Shown piece after piece: positions 1-8,863 of a DNA stretch of 13,933 nucleotides. The stretch covers positions 338 through 14,270 of the forward strand of contig DENB01000111.1 of assembly GCA_002359495.1 (NCBI GenBank), in the 5' to 3' direction. The position numbers were made by a program, and so were the translations under genes. The stretch is from Enterobacteriaceae bacterium UBA2655. Its GTDB lineage: Bacteria > Pseudomonadota > Gammaproteobacteria > Enterobacterales > Enterobacteriaceae. Each line of letters opens with the position of its first letter. Position 1 is the stretch's first letter. The notes beneath the pieces are model-generated. The model ran no database searches. It worked only from the letters and a program-made list of their open reading frames with translations, and was not told the origin of the DNA.

Positions 1-1032
1 TTCCAGCAGAGCGCCGTCAAGACCTGTCCCGGCGGCGAGGGCCGCTTTCAGCGAGTCGTTGGAGACCACGCCGACAAACTTCTGTTTTTCCAGCACGTAG
101 CCGAACTCGCGATCTTCATCCTGCAATAGCTTGATGGCCGAACGCGGACCGAAACCGGAGGCTTTGCGGATCAGCGCGCCGGCGCTGCGGCGGGCGATAT
201 CTTTCGCGCTGAAGACATGGCTGATATCCACGCCGCGGAAGAAGGTGCGCACATAGTCGTTGGCTGGACTATTTAAGATTTCATCCGGTGTGCCGACCTG
301 CACTACTTCGCCGCCCTGCATAATGGCGATACGATCGCCGATACGCATCGCTTCATCGAGATCGTGGGAAATAAACACGATGGTGCGCTGATGTTTTGCC
401 TGGAGTTTTACCAGCTCATCCTGCATTTCGGTGCGAATAAGTGGATCGAGCGCGGAGAAGGCTTCGTCCATCAGCAGAATATCGGGATTAATCGCCAGCG
501 CGCGGGCAAGTCCGACACGCTGACGCATGCCGCCGGAAAGTTCATCTGGATAAGCGTGAGCATAATTCTCCAGTCCCACCTGACGCAGTGCGTCCAGCGC
601 TTTTTCCTGGCGCGTCTGCAACGGCACGCCCGCTAATTCCATACCAAAAGCGGTATTATTTAATACCGTCATATGCGGCATTAGCGCGAATGACTGAAAT
701 ACCATGCTGATCTTATTTCGGCGCACGTCACGCAGTTCGCTTTCAGATATTTTCGCAATATCGACGCCATCGATAATAACCTGGCCGCGTGTCGGCTCTA
801 TCAGACGATTGAGAAGGCGAACCATGGTTGATTTTCCTGAGCCGGATAATCCCATGATGACGAATATCTCGCCTTCTTCAATGGCCAGACTGGCGTTTTT
901 GACCCCAAGCGAAAGCCCGGTTTTCTCCAGTATCGCTTCCTTGCCCTCGCCGCGCTCAATATATTTAAATGCGCGATCCGGATTATCTCCAAATACTTTA
1001 TATAAGTTCTTTACTTCGAGTTTAATCGCCAT
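1..1032 (-). CDS. proV: Glycine betaine/L-proline ABC importer ATPase ProV (3' end beyond window)
   Basis: ProV is the ATPase of the ProVWX (ProU) osmoprotectant importer and works on the cytoplasmic face of the inner membrane. The visible 344 codons start [15 protein letters not shown]. They show Walker [10 protein letters not shown] at about residues 61-69, Q-loop MVFQS at 110-114, signature LSGGMRQR at 165-172, Walker B ILLMDE at 185-190 and the H-loop ISHD at 221-224. After the nucleotide-binding domain comes the start of the C-terminal tandem CBS region, which is the osmosensing part in this family. E. coli ProV is about 400 residues, so roughly 55 are missing beyond base 1. The ATG at 1030-1032 has a weak Shine-Dalgarno (AGGAT, 11 bases upstream). 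The gene lies downstream of nrdF as in E. coli, and proW and proX are expected beyond the edge. Identity is near certain. Confidence 0.97.
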   Translation of the reverse strand, partial: MAIKLEVKNLYKVFGDNPDRAFKYIERGEGKEAILEKTGLSLGVKNASLAIEEGEIFVIMGLSGSGKSTMVRLLNRLIEPTRGQVIIDGVDIAKISESELRDVRRNKISMVFQSFALMPHMTVLNNTAFGMELAGVPLQTRQEKALDALRQVGLENYAHAYPDELSGGMRQRVGLARALAINPDILLMDEAFSALDPLIRTEMQDELVKLQAKHQRTIVFISHDLDEAMRIGDRIAIMQGGEVVQVGTPDEILNSPANDYVRTFFRGVDISHVFSAKDIARRSAGALIRKASGFGPRSAIKLLQDEDREFGYVLEKQKFVGVVSNDSLKAALAAGTGLDGALLE

Positions 1033-1175
1033 GCAGTAATTAAATCCTGGTTAATGGTGAATCTCTTTATATTTATCTGCCGCTTCGGTTAAAAATAATC
1101 GGCCTATACCGTACCACACTGAGATTATCTGACAACCCTTGGCGGGAATATTGCGCCGAACGCGAAGAGCGGAAT

Positions 1176-1248
1176 GGCAGAAATTTCCAGTGCTCACAAG
1201 GGATAAGCGGAAATAAAATATACTGAGCCGAGGTAGGCAATTTCTGCC
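1176..1248. repeat. Perfect 10-bp inverted repeat flanking the proV promoter
   Basis: GGCAGAAATT at 1176-1185 is exactly complementary to AATTTCTGCC at 1239-1248, with 53 bases between the arms. The right arm overlaps the candidate -35 element and the left arm lies about 20-30 bases into the expected transcript. It could be a paired operator or chance; its role is unknown. A second, shorter inverted repeat (CGCTGAAA 1275-1282 with TTTCAGCG 1292-1299, which can also fold as GCGCT-GAAA-AGCGC) lies further upstream of the promoter. Confidence 0.55.
1212..1240 (-). promoter_or_regulatory. Candidate sigma-70 promoter of proV (proU P2-like)
   Basis: On the minus strand a -35 TTGCCT (1240-1235) is followed after 16 bases by TTTTAT (1218-1213), or after 17 by TTTATT (1217-1212). 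The same TTGCCT, followed by a CTCAGTAT-type spacer, is what I recall of the main osmoregulated proU promoter of E. coli and Salmonella, so this is probably its counterpart. It would give a leader of about 170 bases. The AT-rich sequence downstream is compatible with H-NS silencing as known for proU, but that is inference. The rest of the 392-base nrdF-proV gap (1033-1424) holds no convincing gene, only this promoter, a few short inverted repeats and the nrdF terminator. Confidence 0.5.
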
Positions 1249-1388
1249 GTTTCGCCTGTTTTTTTCGGGAATCGCGCTGAAAAGCGCAGGGTTTCAGCGT
1301 GGGAAAAACGCTGTATCGGCGGAAATAATGACAAAAATAAGGCAAAGAAAAAGGCGGAATCAGTGGCGGGAAGCGAAATAAAAAGGCG

Positions 1389-1413
1389 AAAATAACGGGC
1401 CTGAGCAGGCCCG
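1389..1413 (-). terminator. Intrinsic terminator of nrdHIEF
   Basis: On the minus strand, 11 bases after the nrdF stop, there is a stem CGGGCCT / AGGCCCG with a 4-base loop (1413-1396), followed by the T-rich run TTATTTT (1395-1389). This is a typical rho-independent terminator. It separates the nrd operon from proV, which therefore needs its own promoter. Confidence 0.85.
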
Positions 1414-1424
1414 AAATAAGCGGA

Positions 1425-4520
<3,096 letters not shown>

Positions 4521-4542
<22 letters not shown>

Positions 4543-4925
4543 AATTGGGTTACTCCCGCTTTTACGTTGGCGATATCGTCCGCGGTTCCCATCAGCTCAA
4601 AGCGGTAGAGATAGGGAACCTGGCATTTTTTAGCAATGATCTCTCCGGCGAGGCAGAACCCCGCGCCGAAGTTGCGGTTGCCGGCGGCGATTACGCCGCG
4701 GATGCCGCGCCGGTTGGCTTCATCATTCAGAAACTGAATCACCTGTCTGGGCACGGCGCCGCGGCTTCCGCCGCCGCCATAGCTGGGAACCACCAGAATA
4801 TAGGGCTCATCGATGCGCAAAGGCTGCGCCATCTCCAGCGGAATGCGGCGCGCCGGCAGACCCAGACGGGCAATAAATCGGTGCGTGTTCTCCGACTGGC
4901 TGGAAAAATAGACCAGTGGAAACAT
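4521..4925 (-). CDS. nrdI: Flavodoxin-like NrdI, activator of class Ib ribonucleotide reductase
   Basis: NrdI is a small FMN protein that supplies the oxidant used to build the dimanganese-tyrosyl radical cofactor in NrdF. The 134 residues (E. coli about 136) open with the strand and phosphate-binding loop [13 protein letters not shown] at 5-17. They contain the glycine-rich loop SYGGGGSRG near 48-56 and the [13 protein letters not shown] loop near 82-94, all typical of NrdI. The ATG has an excellent Shine-Dalgarno GGAGG (4937-4933), 7 bases upstream and inside the last Gly-Gly codons of nrdH. The two genes are 3 bases apart, and nrdI overlaps nrdE by 22 bases, so translation of the three is probably coupled. 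Confidence 0.97.
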
Positions 4926-4928
4926 CGG

Positions 4929-5171
4929 TTAGCCTCCGACAGCGGCGAGCTGGCGCAGGGTGGCGATCTTGTCGGGGCGGAAGCCGCTCCAGTGTTGGTC
5001 GTCCGCCATCACCACCGGCACCTGGCGATAACCGAGCGATTTAAGACGATCGACCGCGTCTGGCTGGGCGTCGAGGTTGATCAGCTGATAGGGAATGCCG
5101 TTACGGTCCATAGCGTTTTTAGTGGCGTTGCACTGGACACAGTTATCTTTAGTGTAAATAATAATGCGCAT
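4929..5171 (-). CDS. nrdH: Glutaredoxin-like NrdH, electron donor to NrdE/NrdF
   Basis: NrdH is a glutaredoxin-sized protein with thioredoxin-like behaviour. It is reduced by thioredoxin reductase and passes electrons to NrdE. The 80 residues match the E. coli protein (81) throughout: MRIIIYTKDNC start, CVQC redox motif at residues 11-14, the cis-Pro segment QVPVV at 50-54 and the NrdH-specific WSGFRPD near 61-67. It is the first gene of the operon, with about 100 bases of leader after the predicted promoter. The Shine-Dalgarno (AAGG) is weak and lies 12 bases before the ATG. Confidence 0.97.
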   Translation of the reverse strand: MRIIIYTKDNCVQCNATKNAMDRNGIPYQLINLDAQPDAVDRLKSLGYRQVPVVMADDQHWSGFRPDKIATLRQLAAVGG

Positions 5172-5279
5172 GATTCGTATTTACCTTTTGTTAAGCGTCA
5201 AGGTTGCGTGATACGAAGCGTTTTGCCGCTGCTGATGGCTTCGTCCCTGCCCCGATAATAGGGTGCGTTAATGAGGTAA

Positions 5280-5295
5280 ATACTAGATATAGTAT
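5280..5295. promoter_or_regulatory. NrdR box 1 (proximal, over the nrdH -10)
   Basis: ATACTAGATATAGTAT is a 16-base palindrome with one mismatched pair and matches the NrdR-box pattern AC(T/A)A-N-ATATAGT. NrdR is the ATP/dATP-sensing repressor of ribonucleotide reductase genes. The box covers the predicted -10 of nrdH, so binding would block RNA polymerase. Confidence 0.8.
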
Positions 5296-5308
5296 TCTGG
5301 TAATTCAA
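5280..5308 (-). promoter_or_regulatory. Sigma-70 promoter of nrdHIEF
   Basis: On the minus strand TTGAAT (5308-5303) and TAGTAT (5285-5280) are separated by exactly 17 bases, with four matches to each consensus hexamer. The -10 lies inside NrdR box 1. Transcription would begin near 5273. The 321-base gap 5172-5492 otherwise holds only the nrdH leader, the NrdR boxes, about 110 bases with no feature I can name, and the ygaM terminator. Confidence 0.7.
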
Positions 5309-5310
5309 GC

Positions 5311-5326
5311 TGACTACATATAGGGT
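5311..5326. promoter_or_regulatory. NrdR box 2 (distal, just upstream of the nrdH -35)
   Basis: ACTACATATAGG (5313-5324) aligns with ACTAGATATAGT of box 1 at an offset of exactly 31 bases, three helical turns. That is the usual spacing of paired NrdR boxes. This copy is degenerate on its upstream side (GGG where box 1 has GTA). Confidence 0.75.
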
Positions 5327-5447
5327 TTTTGTCTGTTTAACGCGCTCAAGCGGCAAAAGCCAGTTATCACGGGCATCGGCGCAGGCGCGACAGAAGAAAT
5401 TTTTTTGTAAAGGTGGAAAAAACAGCGATTTCGCCGAAACAGGGCAT

Positions 5448-5475
5448 AAAAAAACCCCGCCGGTTGCGGGGTTTT
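5448..5475 (-). terminator. Intrinsic terminator of ygaM
   Basis: On the minus strand a 10-base perfect stem AAAACCCCGC / GCGGGGTTTT (5475-5466 with 5460-5451) with a 5-base loop runs directly into three further T residues. It begins 17 bases after the ygaM stop and keeps ygaM transcripts out of the nrdH promoter. The A-tract on the other side would allow some bidirectional action. Confidence 0.9.
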
Positions 5476-5492
5476 AGCCGGTTGTTTGGCGC

Positions 5493-5804
5493 TTAGCGGC
5501 GGGAGATTAGCAGCGCGCCGAGCACGATGCCTACGGCTGCGCCGATACCTACGACCTGCCAGGGTTTTTCCTGAACGTAAGCGCCGACCTGCTGGCCCGC
5601 ATCGCGCGCTGCCTGGGTGACTCTGTTGCCGTTCAGTTTGGCGCGGGTGCTTTTCAGCAGTGTTTCTGCTTGGCTGCGCGCCAATTTCGTCTCGTCTTTC
5701 GCTCCGCTGCCCAGCGTTTTCAGTAAGGCTTCCAGCGAATCAGCCAGTTCATTTACGTTGTGCTGCATCTCAATGTCATCGTTTTTATGCGTTCGATTAA
5801 ACAT
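5493..5804 (-). CDS. ygaM: DUF883-family membrane protein YgaM (ElaB/YqjD-like)
   Basis: This 103-residue protein matches E. coli YgaM (about 109) at both ends and in its plan. The N-terminus is MFNRTHKNDD; a charged, probably coiled-coil helix (about 15-75, NVNELADSLEALLKTLG) leads to EKPWQVVGIGAAVGIVLGALLISRR, a single C-terminal membrane anchor. Relatives ElaB and YqjD are tail-anchored inner-membrane proteins, are made in stationary phase under RpoS, and have been linked to ribosome binding. The specific role of YgaM is unknown. The ATG has a strong AAGGAAG Shine-Dalgarno 6 bases upstream. The gene is divergent from ygaC and co-oriented with nrdH, as in E. coli, but has its own terminator. 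Confidence 0.93.
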   Translation of the reverse strand: MFNRTHKNDDIEMQHNVNELADSLEALLKTLGSGAKDETKLARSQAETLLKSTRAKLNGNRVTQAARDAGQQVGAYVQEKPWQVVGIGAAVGIVLGALLISRR

Positions 5805-5839
5805 TTTTCGCTTCCTTATTAATTTTAAACGTAATACTT

Positions 5840-5846
5840 AGTGTAG
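5840..5846 (-). promoter_or_regulatory. Sigma-S-like -10 element of ygaM
   Basis: On the minus strand CTACACT (5846-5840), followed by AAG, differs at one base from the extended RpoS -10 pattern CTATACT. No good -35 is visible, which is common for RpoS promoters. Transcription would start about 30 bases before the ygaM ATG. This agrees with RpoS control of related DUF883 genes, but is a prediction only. Confidence 0.35.
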
Positions 5847-5958
5847 TAGAGGAAAAACGAAACGCGGGTGCTGTCAGGGCTTTGAGGAAAATTCCGAATG
5901 TACCGGCCAGCGCGCTGTTGTAAGGTTGCGGGGCTTCAAAAGACTGAGAGGATCGAGC

Positions 5959-6294
5959 ATGTATTTAAGACCGGATGAGGTAGCGCGCGTACTGGAAAAT
6001 GCGGGTTTTGAAATGGATGCCGTTACGCCTAAAATCTACGGCTACCGCCGCGGGGAGAATTATGTCTACGTCAACCGCGAGGCGCGTTTAGGGCGAACGG
6101 CGTTGGTGATCCATCCAACGCTGAAAGAGAGAAGCCTGCACTTTGCCGAGCCCGCTTCAGAGATGAAAACCTGCGATCACTATACGCAATTTCCGCTTTA
6201 TCTGGCCGGTGATTTAAAAGAGCATTACGGCATCCCGCACGGCTTCAGCTCGCGCGTCGCGCTGGAACGCTACTTGCAGGGCATGTTCGGCTGA
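5959..6294 (+). CDS. ygaC: Conserved DUF2002 protein YgaC
   Basis: The 111 residues starting [17 protein letters not shown] follow E. coli YgaC (114) almost throughout, including [45 protein letters not shown] and [17 protein letters not shown]. It is a small soluble protein with no signal peptide or membrane segment and no assigned biochemical function. From memory, ygaC has been listed among Fur-controlled genes in E. coli; I see no good Fur box here. A longer reading from 5926 exists, but the homologue's start and the AGAGGA Shine-Dalgarno 6 bases before 5959 favour the shorter form. It is divergent from ygaM. Confidence 0.94.
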   Translation: MYLRPDEVARVLENAGFEMDAVTPKIYGYRRGENYVYVNREARLGRTALVIHPTLKERSLHFAEPASEMKTCDHYTQFPLYLAGDLKEHYGIPHGFSSRVALERYLQGMFG

Positions 6295-6300
6295 TTTTCC

Positions 6301-6319
6301 GCCCCGATATCGACGGGGC
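6301..6319 (+). terminator. Hairpin after ygaC, weak terminator candidate
   Basis: GCCCCG (6301-6306) pairs with CGGGGC (6314-6319) around a 7-base loop, 7 bases past the ygaC stop. No U-tract follows, so termination may be poor and some read-through toward mmuM is possible. Confidence 0.3.
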
Positions 6320-6334
6320 GCCAGGCTAAACCCT

Positions 6335-6615
6335 TGTTCTTTCCTATGCGCGGCGCACTACGTATTTCGCCGCCGCTATTGGCAAAGCGGCAAGTCATTA
6401 CAGAACTTAGGCTATCGTGCGCCATTTTATCCGCTTACGCCGATTCTCGGTTTTCTGCTCTGCCTGCTAGCCGGTGTCGGGCTGGCGTTCGATCCTGACC
6501 AGCGTATCGCGCTCTGTGCGGCATCCCCTTTGTTCTCTTCTGCTATGCGGCTTACGCTATGACCCAACGACGTAAAACTTCTCAAATTCCACAGGAGGCT
6601 GACGATGCCGCATAA
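6335..6615 (+). pseudogene. mmuP: Decayed C-terminal remnant of S-methylmethionine permease gene mmuP
   Basis: In one frame 6335-6514 reads [19 protein letters not shown], then an [20 protein letters not shown] segment and [14 protein letters not shown]. This is the end of an amino-acid/polyamine/organocation permease and resembles the last part of E. coli MmuP. At about 6511-6516 the frame breaks: the original frame stops at TGA 6560-6562, while the frame one base earlier continues as [20 protein letters not shown] and ends at TAA 6613-6615. A single-base deletion explains this. The final codons overlap the mmuM start by 11 bases, the arrangement expected of an intact mmuPM operon. Roughly the first three-quarters or more of the gene (MmuP is about 470 residues) is missing, and ygaC abuts the break. 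This is the main content of the 310-base gap 6295-6604. Confidence 0.85.
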
Positions 6616-7537
6616 CCCGTTAACCCAGGCGATCGCCCATAACGATACATTGATCCTGGACGGCGCGTTGGCGACCGAGCTGGAGGCGCGCGGCTGCAGC
6701 CTGGCCGACAGGCTCTGGTCAGCAAAAGTACTGATGGAAGACCCGCAGCTAATCTATCAGGTTCATTACGACTATTTTGCCGCCGGCGCGCACTGCGCCA
6801 TTACCGCCAGCTATCAGGCGACGCCGCAGGGTTTTGCCGCGCGCGGTCTGAACGAGGCGCAATCGCTGGCGCTGATCCGTCAGAGCGTCGCGCTGGCACA
6901 GCAGGCGCGGGCGGATTATCTGGCGCAGCAGGCGTGCGCGCAGCCGCTGTTGGTGGTGGGTTCAGTCGGGCCTTACGGCGCTTATCTGGCCGACGGTTCG
7001 GAATACCGCGGCGACTACGCGCTGCCGCTCAACGAGATGCTGGCATTTCATCGTCCGCGCGTCGCGGCGTTAATTGAAGCTGGCGTTGATCTGCTGGCGT
7101 GTGAAACTTTGCCTTCTTTCGCCGAAGCTCGGGCGCTGGTGGAACTGCTGGCGGAGTTTCCCGCAGCCAGCGCCTGGTTCTCGTTTACGCTGCGTGATGC
7201 GCAGCATATCAGCGACGGTACGCCGCTGGCCGACGTCGCCACACTGCTTAACGCTGTGCCGCAGGCGGCCGCCATCGGGATTAACTGCGTTGCGCTGGAA
7301 AGCGTCACGCCTGCGCTATCGCAGCTGCAGGCGCTGACCGACAAACCGCTGGTGGTCTACCCCAACTCCGGCGAACAGTACGATGCACAGAGCAAAAGCT
7401 GGCACTCCGCGCCTTCGGGCTGCACGCTGCATGACAAACTGAATGAGTGGCGCAGAGCAGGGGCGCGCCTGATCGGCGGCTGCTGCCGCACCACGCCGCA
7501 GCAGATCGCGGCGCTTGCCCGCGCTTGTCAACCCTAA
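6605..7537 (+). CDS. mmuM: Homocysteine S-methyltransferase MmuM
   Basis: MmuM transfers a methyl group from S-methylmethionine (or S-adenosylmethionine) to homocysteine to make methionine, using zinc bound by cysteines, in the cytoplasm. The 310 residues equal the E. coli length. The visible zinc ligands are C228 in GINCVALE and C293-C294 in GGCCRTTP. Other family segments are ILDGALATELE (17-27), GAHCAITASYQAT (61-73), VVGSVGPYGAYLADGSEY (117-134) and LLACETLPS (163-171). A strong Shine-Dalgarno AGGAGG (6593-6598) lies 6 bases before the ATG. It would normally follow mmuP in an operon; here the partner is a relic, so this gene depends on read-through from ygaC or an unseen promoter. No MetJ-type box was noticed upstream. 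Confidence 0.96.
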   Translation: MPHNPLTQAIAHNDTLILDGALATELEARGCSLADRLWSAKVLMEDPQLIYQVHYDYFAAGAHCAITASYQATPQGFAARGLNEAQSLALIRQSVALAQQARADYLAQQACAQPLLVVGSVGPYGAYLADGSEYRGDYALPLNEMLAFHRPRVAALIEAGVDLLACETLPSFAEARALVELLAEFPAASAWFSFTLRDAQHISDGTPLADVATLLNAVPQAAAIGINCVALESVTPALSQLQALTDKPLVVYPNSGEQYDAQSKSWHSAPSGCTLHDKLNEWRRAGARLIGGCCRTTPQQIAALARACQP

Positions 7538-7637
7538 TAAAGCGTGGAAAAGCGGCGATCATAGCCCGATTAAGGCGGATGAAAAGCGGAGGGGAGCAGT
7601 TTAGACTAACCGTTCTGACCCTTAAGCGGATTTCCCC

Positions 7638-8060
7638 ATGAAAAAGCCTGTTCTGGCCCTGATCGCCATGATGTCGCTCAGCGGCTGCGCCACTATCGTC
7701 GGCTCGGAGAGCGAGGCGGTGCGTATCGACTCCCTGCCTCAGGGGGCGCGTTTTACCGTGCAGGATGAGAATGGCCGCGCGGTGGCGGAAGGCTATACGC
7801 CGCAAACCGTGGAGCTGGATAAGTCCACCGGACGCTATTTCGGCAAAAAACAGTATCAGGTCATGCTGGAAAGTCCGGGCTACGTGCCTCTGACCCTGCC
7901 GCTGGAGACCAAAGCCAACCTCTGGTATCTGTTGGGCAACATTCCCCTCGGCGGCTTTCCCGGCTGGCTGCTGGTCGATCCCTTCAACGGCGGCATGTAC
8001 AACATCGAGCCGCAGCACCCGCAGCCGCATCTGAACCCGGTCGGCGCGCGCGGCGGCTGA
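7638..8060 (+). CDS. Small PEGA-type outer-membrane lipoprotein
   Basis: The 140-residue product starts with a lipoprotein signal, MKKPVLALIAMMSLSGC, with lipobox L14-S15-G16-C17. The residue after Cys is Ala, which predicts sorting to the outer membrane. Residues about 29-90 look like a PEGA carbohydrate-surface type fold (IDSLPQGARFTV, GYTPQTVEL, YQVMLESPGYVPLTLPL). They are followed by a Gly/Trp-rich hydrophobic stretch at 95-121 (NLWYLLGNIPLGGFPGWLLV) as seen in many short lipoproteins of this sort. No specific function or gene name is recognised. The Shine-Dalgarno is poor. It lies 100 bases after mmuM and ends 18 bases from the convergent speG. Confidence 0.8.
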   Translation: MKKPVLALIAMMSLSGCATIVGSESEAVRIDSLPQGARFTVQDENGRAVAEGYTPQTVELDKSTGRYFGKKQYQVMLESPGYVPLTLPLETKANLWYLLGNIPLGGFPGWLLVDPFNGGMYNIEPQHPQPHLNPVGARGG

Positions 8061-8078
8061 TGGTCGGCGATCGCAACG

Positions 8079-8624
8079 CTATTGCGCGGTAGGCTTGACC
8101 ATGCCGCCCGCCGTTCTGTATTTATCCAGATACTGATGCTGAAAAATACACATGCGGATGGTGTTGCGGTATTCGCCGTTGATAAAAAATTCGTGCTTGA
8201 GCACTCCCTCGACCTCAAATCCCAGCTTGCTGTAGATGTGGATCGCTTTTTCATTTTCCTGATCGACGATCAGATAGAGCTTATAGAGATTCAGTACGGA
8301 AAAGCCGTAATCCATCGCCAGCTTGGCCGCCTGGCTTGCCAGCCCTTTGCCCTGATGCGCCGGATCGATAATGATCTGAAACTCCGCGCGACGGTGGACA
8401 TGGTTGATCTCCACCAGCTCCACCAGCCCCGCTTTGCGGCCGTTATGCTCCACCACAAAACGGCGTTCGCTCTGATCGTGAATATGTTTGTTATAGAGGT
8501 CGGAAAGCTCGACGAAGGCTTCGTAAGGCTCTTCAAACCAGTAGCGCATGACGCTGGCGTTGTTATCCAGCTGATGAACGAAGTGGAGATCTTCCCGCTC
8601 CAGTGGACGCAGTTTAACCGTCAT
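8079..8624 (-). CDS. speG: Spermidine N1-acetyltransferase SpeG
   Basis: SpeG acetylates spermidine (and spermine) with acetyl-CoA, lowering free polyamine under stress such as cold or stationary phase. The 181 residues track E. coli SpeG (186) closely: [11 protein letters not shown] start, [17 protein letters not shown], the acetyl-CoA loop QGKGLA at 91-96, the acidic region [16 protein letters not shown] and general-acid Tyr131 in IHIYSKLGF, ending MVKPTAQ. The N-terminus lacks a few residues present in E. coli. The ATG has AGGGAA 6 bases upstream. It stands alone between a convergent lipoprotein gene and a divergent ABC operon. Confidence 0.97.
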   Translation of the reverse strand: MTVKLRPLEREDLHFVHQLDNNASVMRYWFEEPYEAFVELSDLYNKHIHDQSERRFVVEHNGRKAGLVELVEINHVHRRAEFQIIIDPAHQGKGLASQAAKLAMDYGFSVLNLYKLYLIVDQENEKAIHIYSKLGFEVEGVLKHEFFINGEYRNTIRMCIFQHQYLDKYRTAGGMVKPTAQ

Positions 8625-8655
8625 AAATAATTCCCTGTAACCGGATAATGTCGCG

Positions 8656-8661
8656 AGTATA
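8656..8661 (-). promoter_or_regulatory. Possible speG -10 element
   Basis: On the minus strand TATACT (8661-8656) is five of six to the sigma-70 -10 consensus and lies 31 bases before the speG ATG. No recognisable -35 stands 16-18 bases upstream, so this is a weak call. Confidence 0.3.
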
Positions 8662-8673
8662 ACGCGTTTGTTA

Positions 8674-8735
8674 TGGTGCGCGCATGACGCACCAGCCTGG
8701 CGAAACGCACGCTTTCAGCGCCCCGCGCTGGTGCG
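8674..8735. repeat. Interlocking inverted and direct repeats between speG and the NitT/TauT operon
   Basis: TGGTGCG (8674-8680) pairs with CGCACCA (8688-8694). The same middle arm, as CGCACCAGC (8688-8696), pairs perfectly with GCTGGTGCG (8727-8735). The first and third arms are therefore near-identical direct copies (TGGTGCGCGC at 8674 and 8729, each followed by an ATGA). Two mutually exclusive hairpins are possible if this is transcribed. No U-tract follows either. Function unknown. Confidence 0.5.
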
Positions 8736-8785
8736 CGCCATGAACCGGCTCTCTTTTCAGGCCGTTGCGGCTTTGCACGTAACAT

Positions 8786-8828
8786 TTGGCACAGCCATTG
8801 CTTAGCTTGTATAGATAAGCCTATACAA
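8786..8828 (+). promoter_or_regulatory. Promoter region with a perfect 8-bp inverted repeat (candidate operator)
   Basis: TTGTATAG (8807-8814) and CTATACAA (8821-8828) form a perfect inverted repeat around a 6-base spacer. Possible sigma-70 elements overlap it: TTGGCA (8786-8791) with TATAGA (8810-8815), or TTGCTT (8798-8803) with TATACA (8822-8827), each with an 18-base spacer. A dimeric repressor (the TGTATA/TATACA half-sites recall GntR-type operators) would be well placed to control the downstream importer operon, but no regulator gene lies nearby. Confidence 0.5.
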
Positions 8829-8863
8829 CCGATTTTTTCATCACCTTATGGCAGGAGTGGAAG

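Noticed and set aside
1073..1345. 90-codon open frame on the minus strand between proV and nrdF
   Set aside because: It overlaps the proU promoter candidate, shows no family features and has no convincing ribosome site.
5255..5275. Fur-box-like GATAAT near the nrdH leader
   Set aside because: nrdHIEF is Fur-controlled in E. coli, so I looked for a site, but only a half-match is visible and no 7-1-7 palindrome supports it.
5926..5958. 11-codon N-terminal extension of YgaC
   Set aside because: E. coli YgaC begins at MYLRPDEV, and a good Shine-Dalgarno precedes the ATG at 5959.
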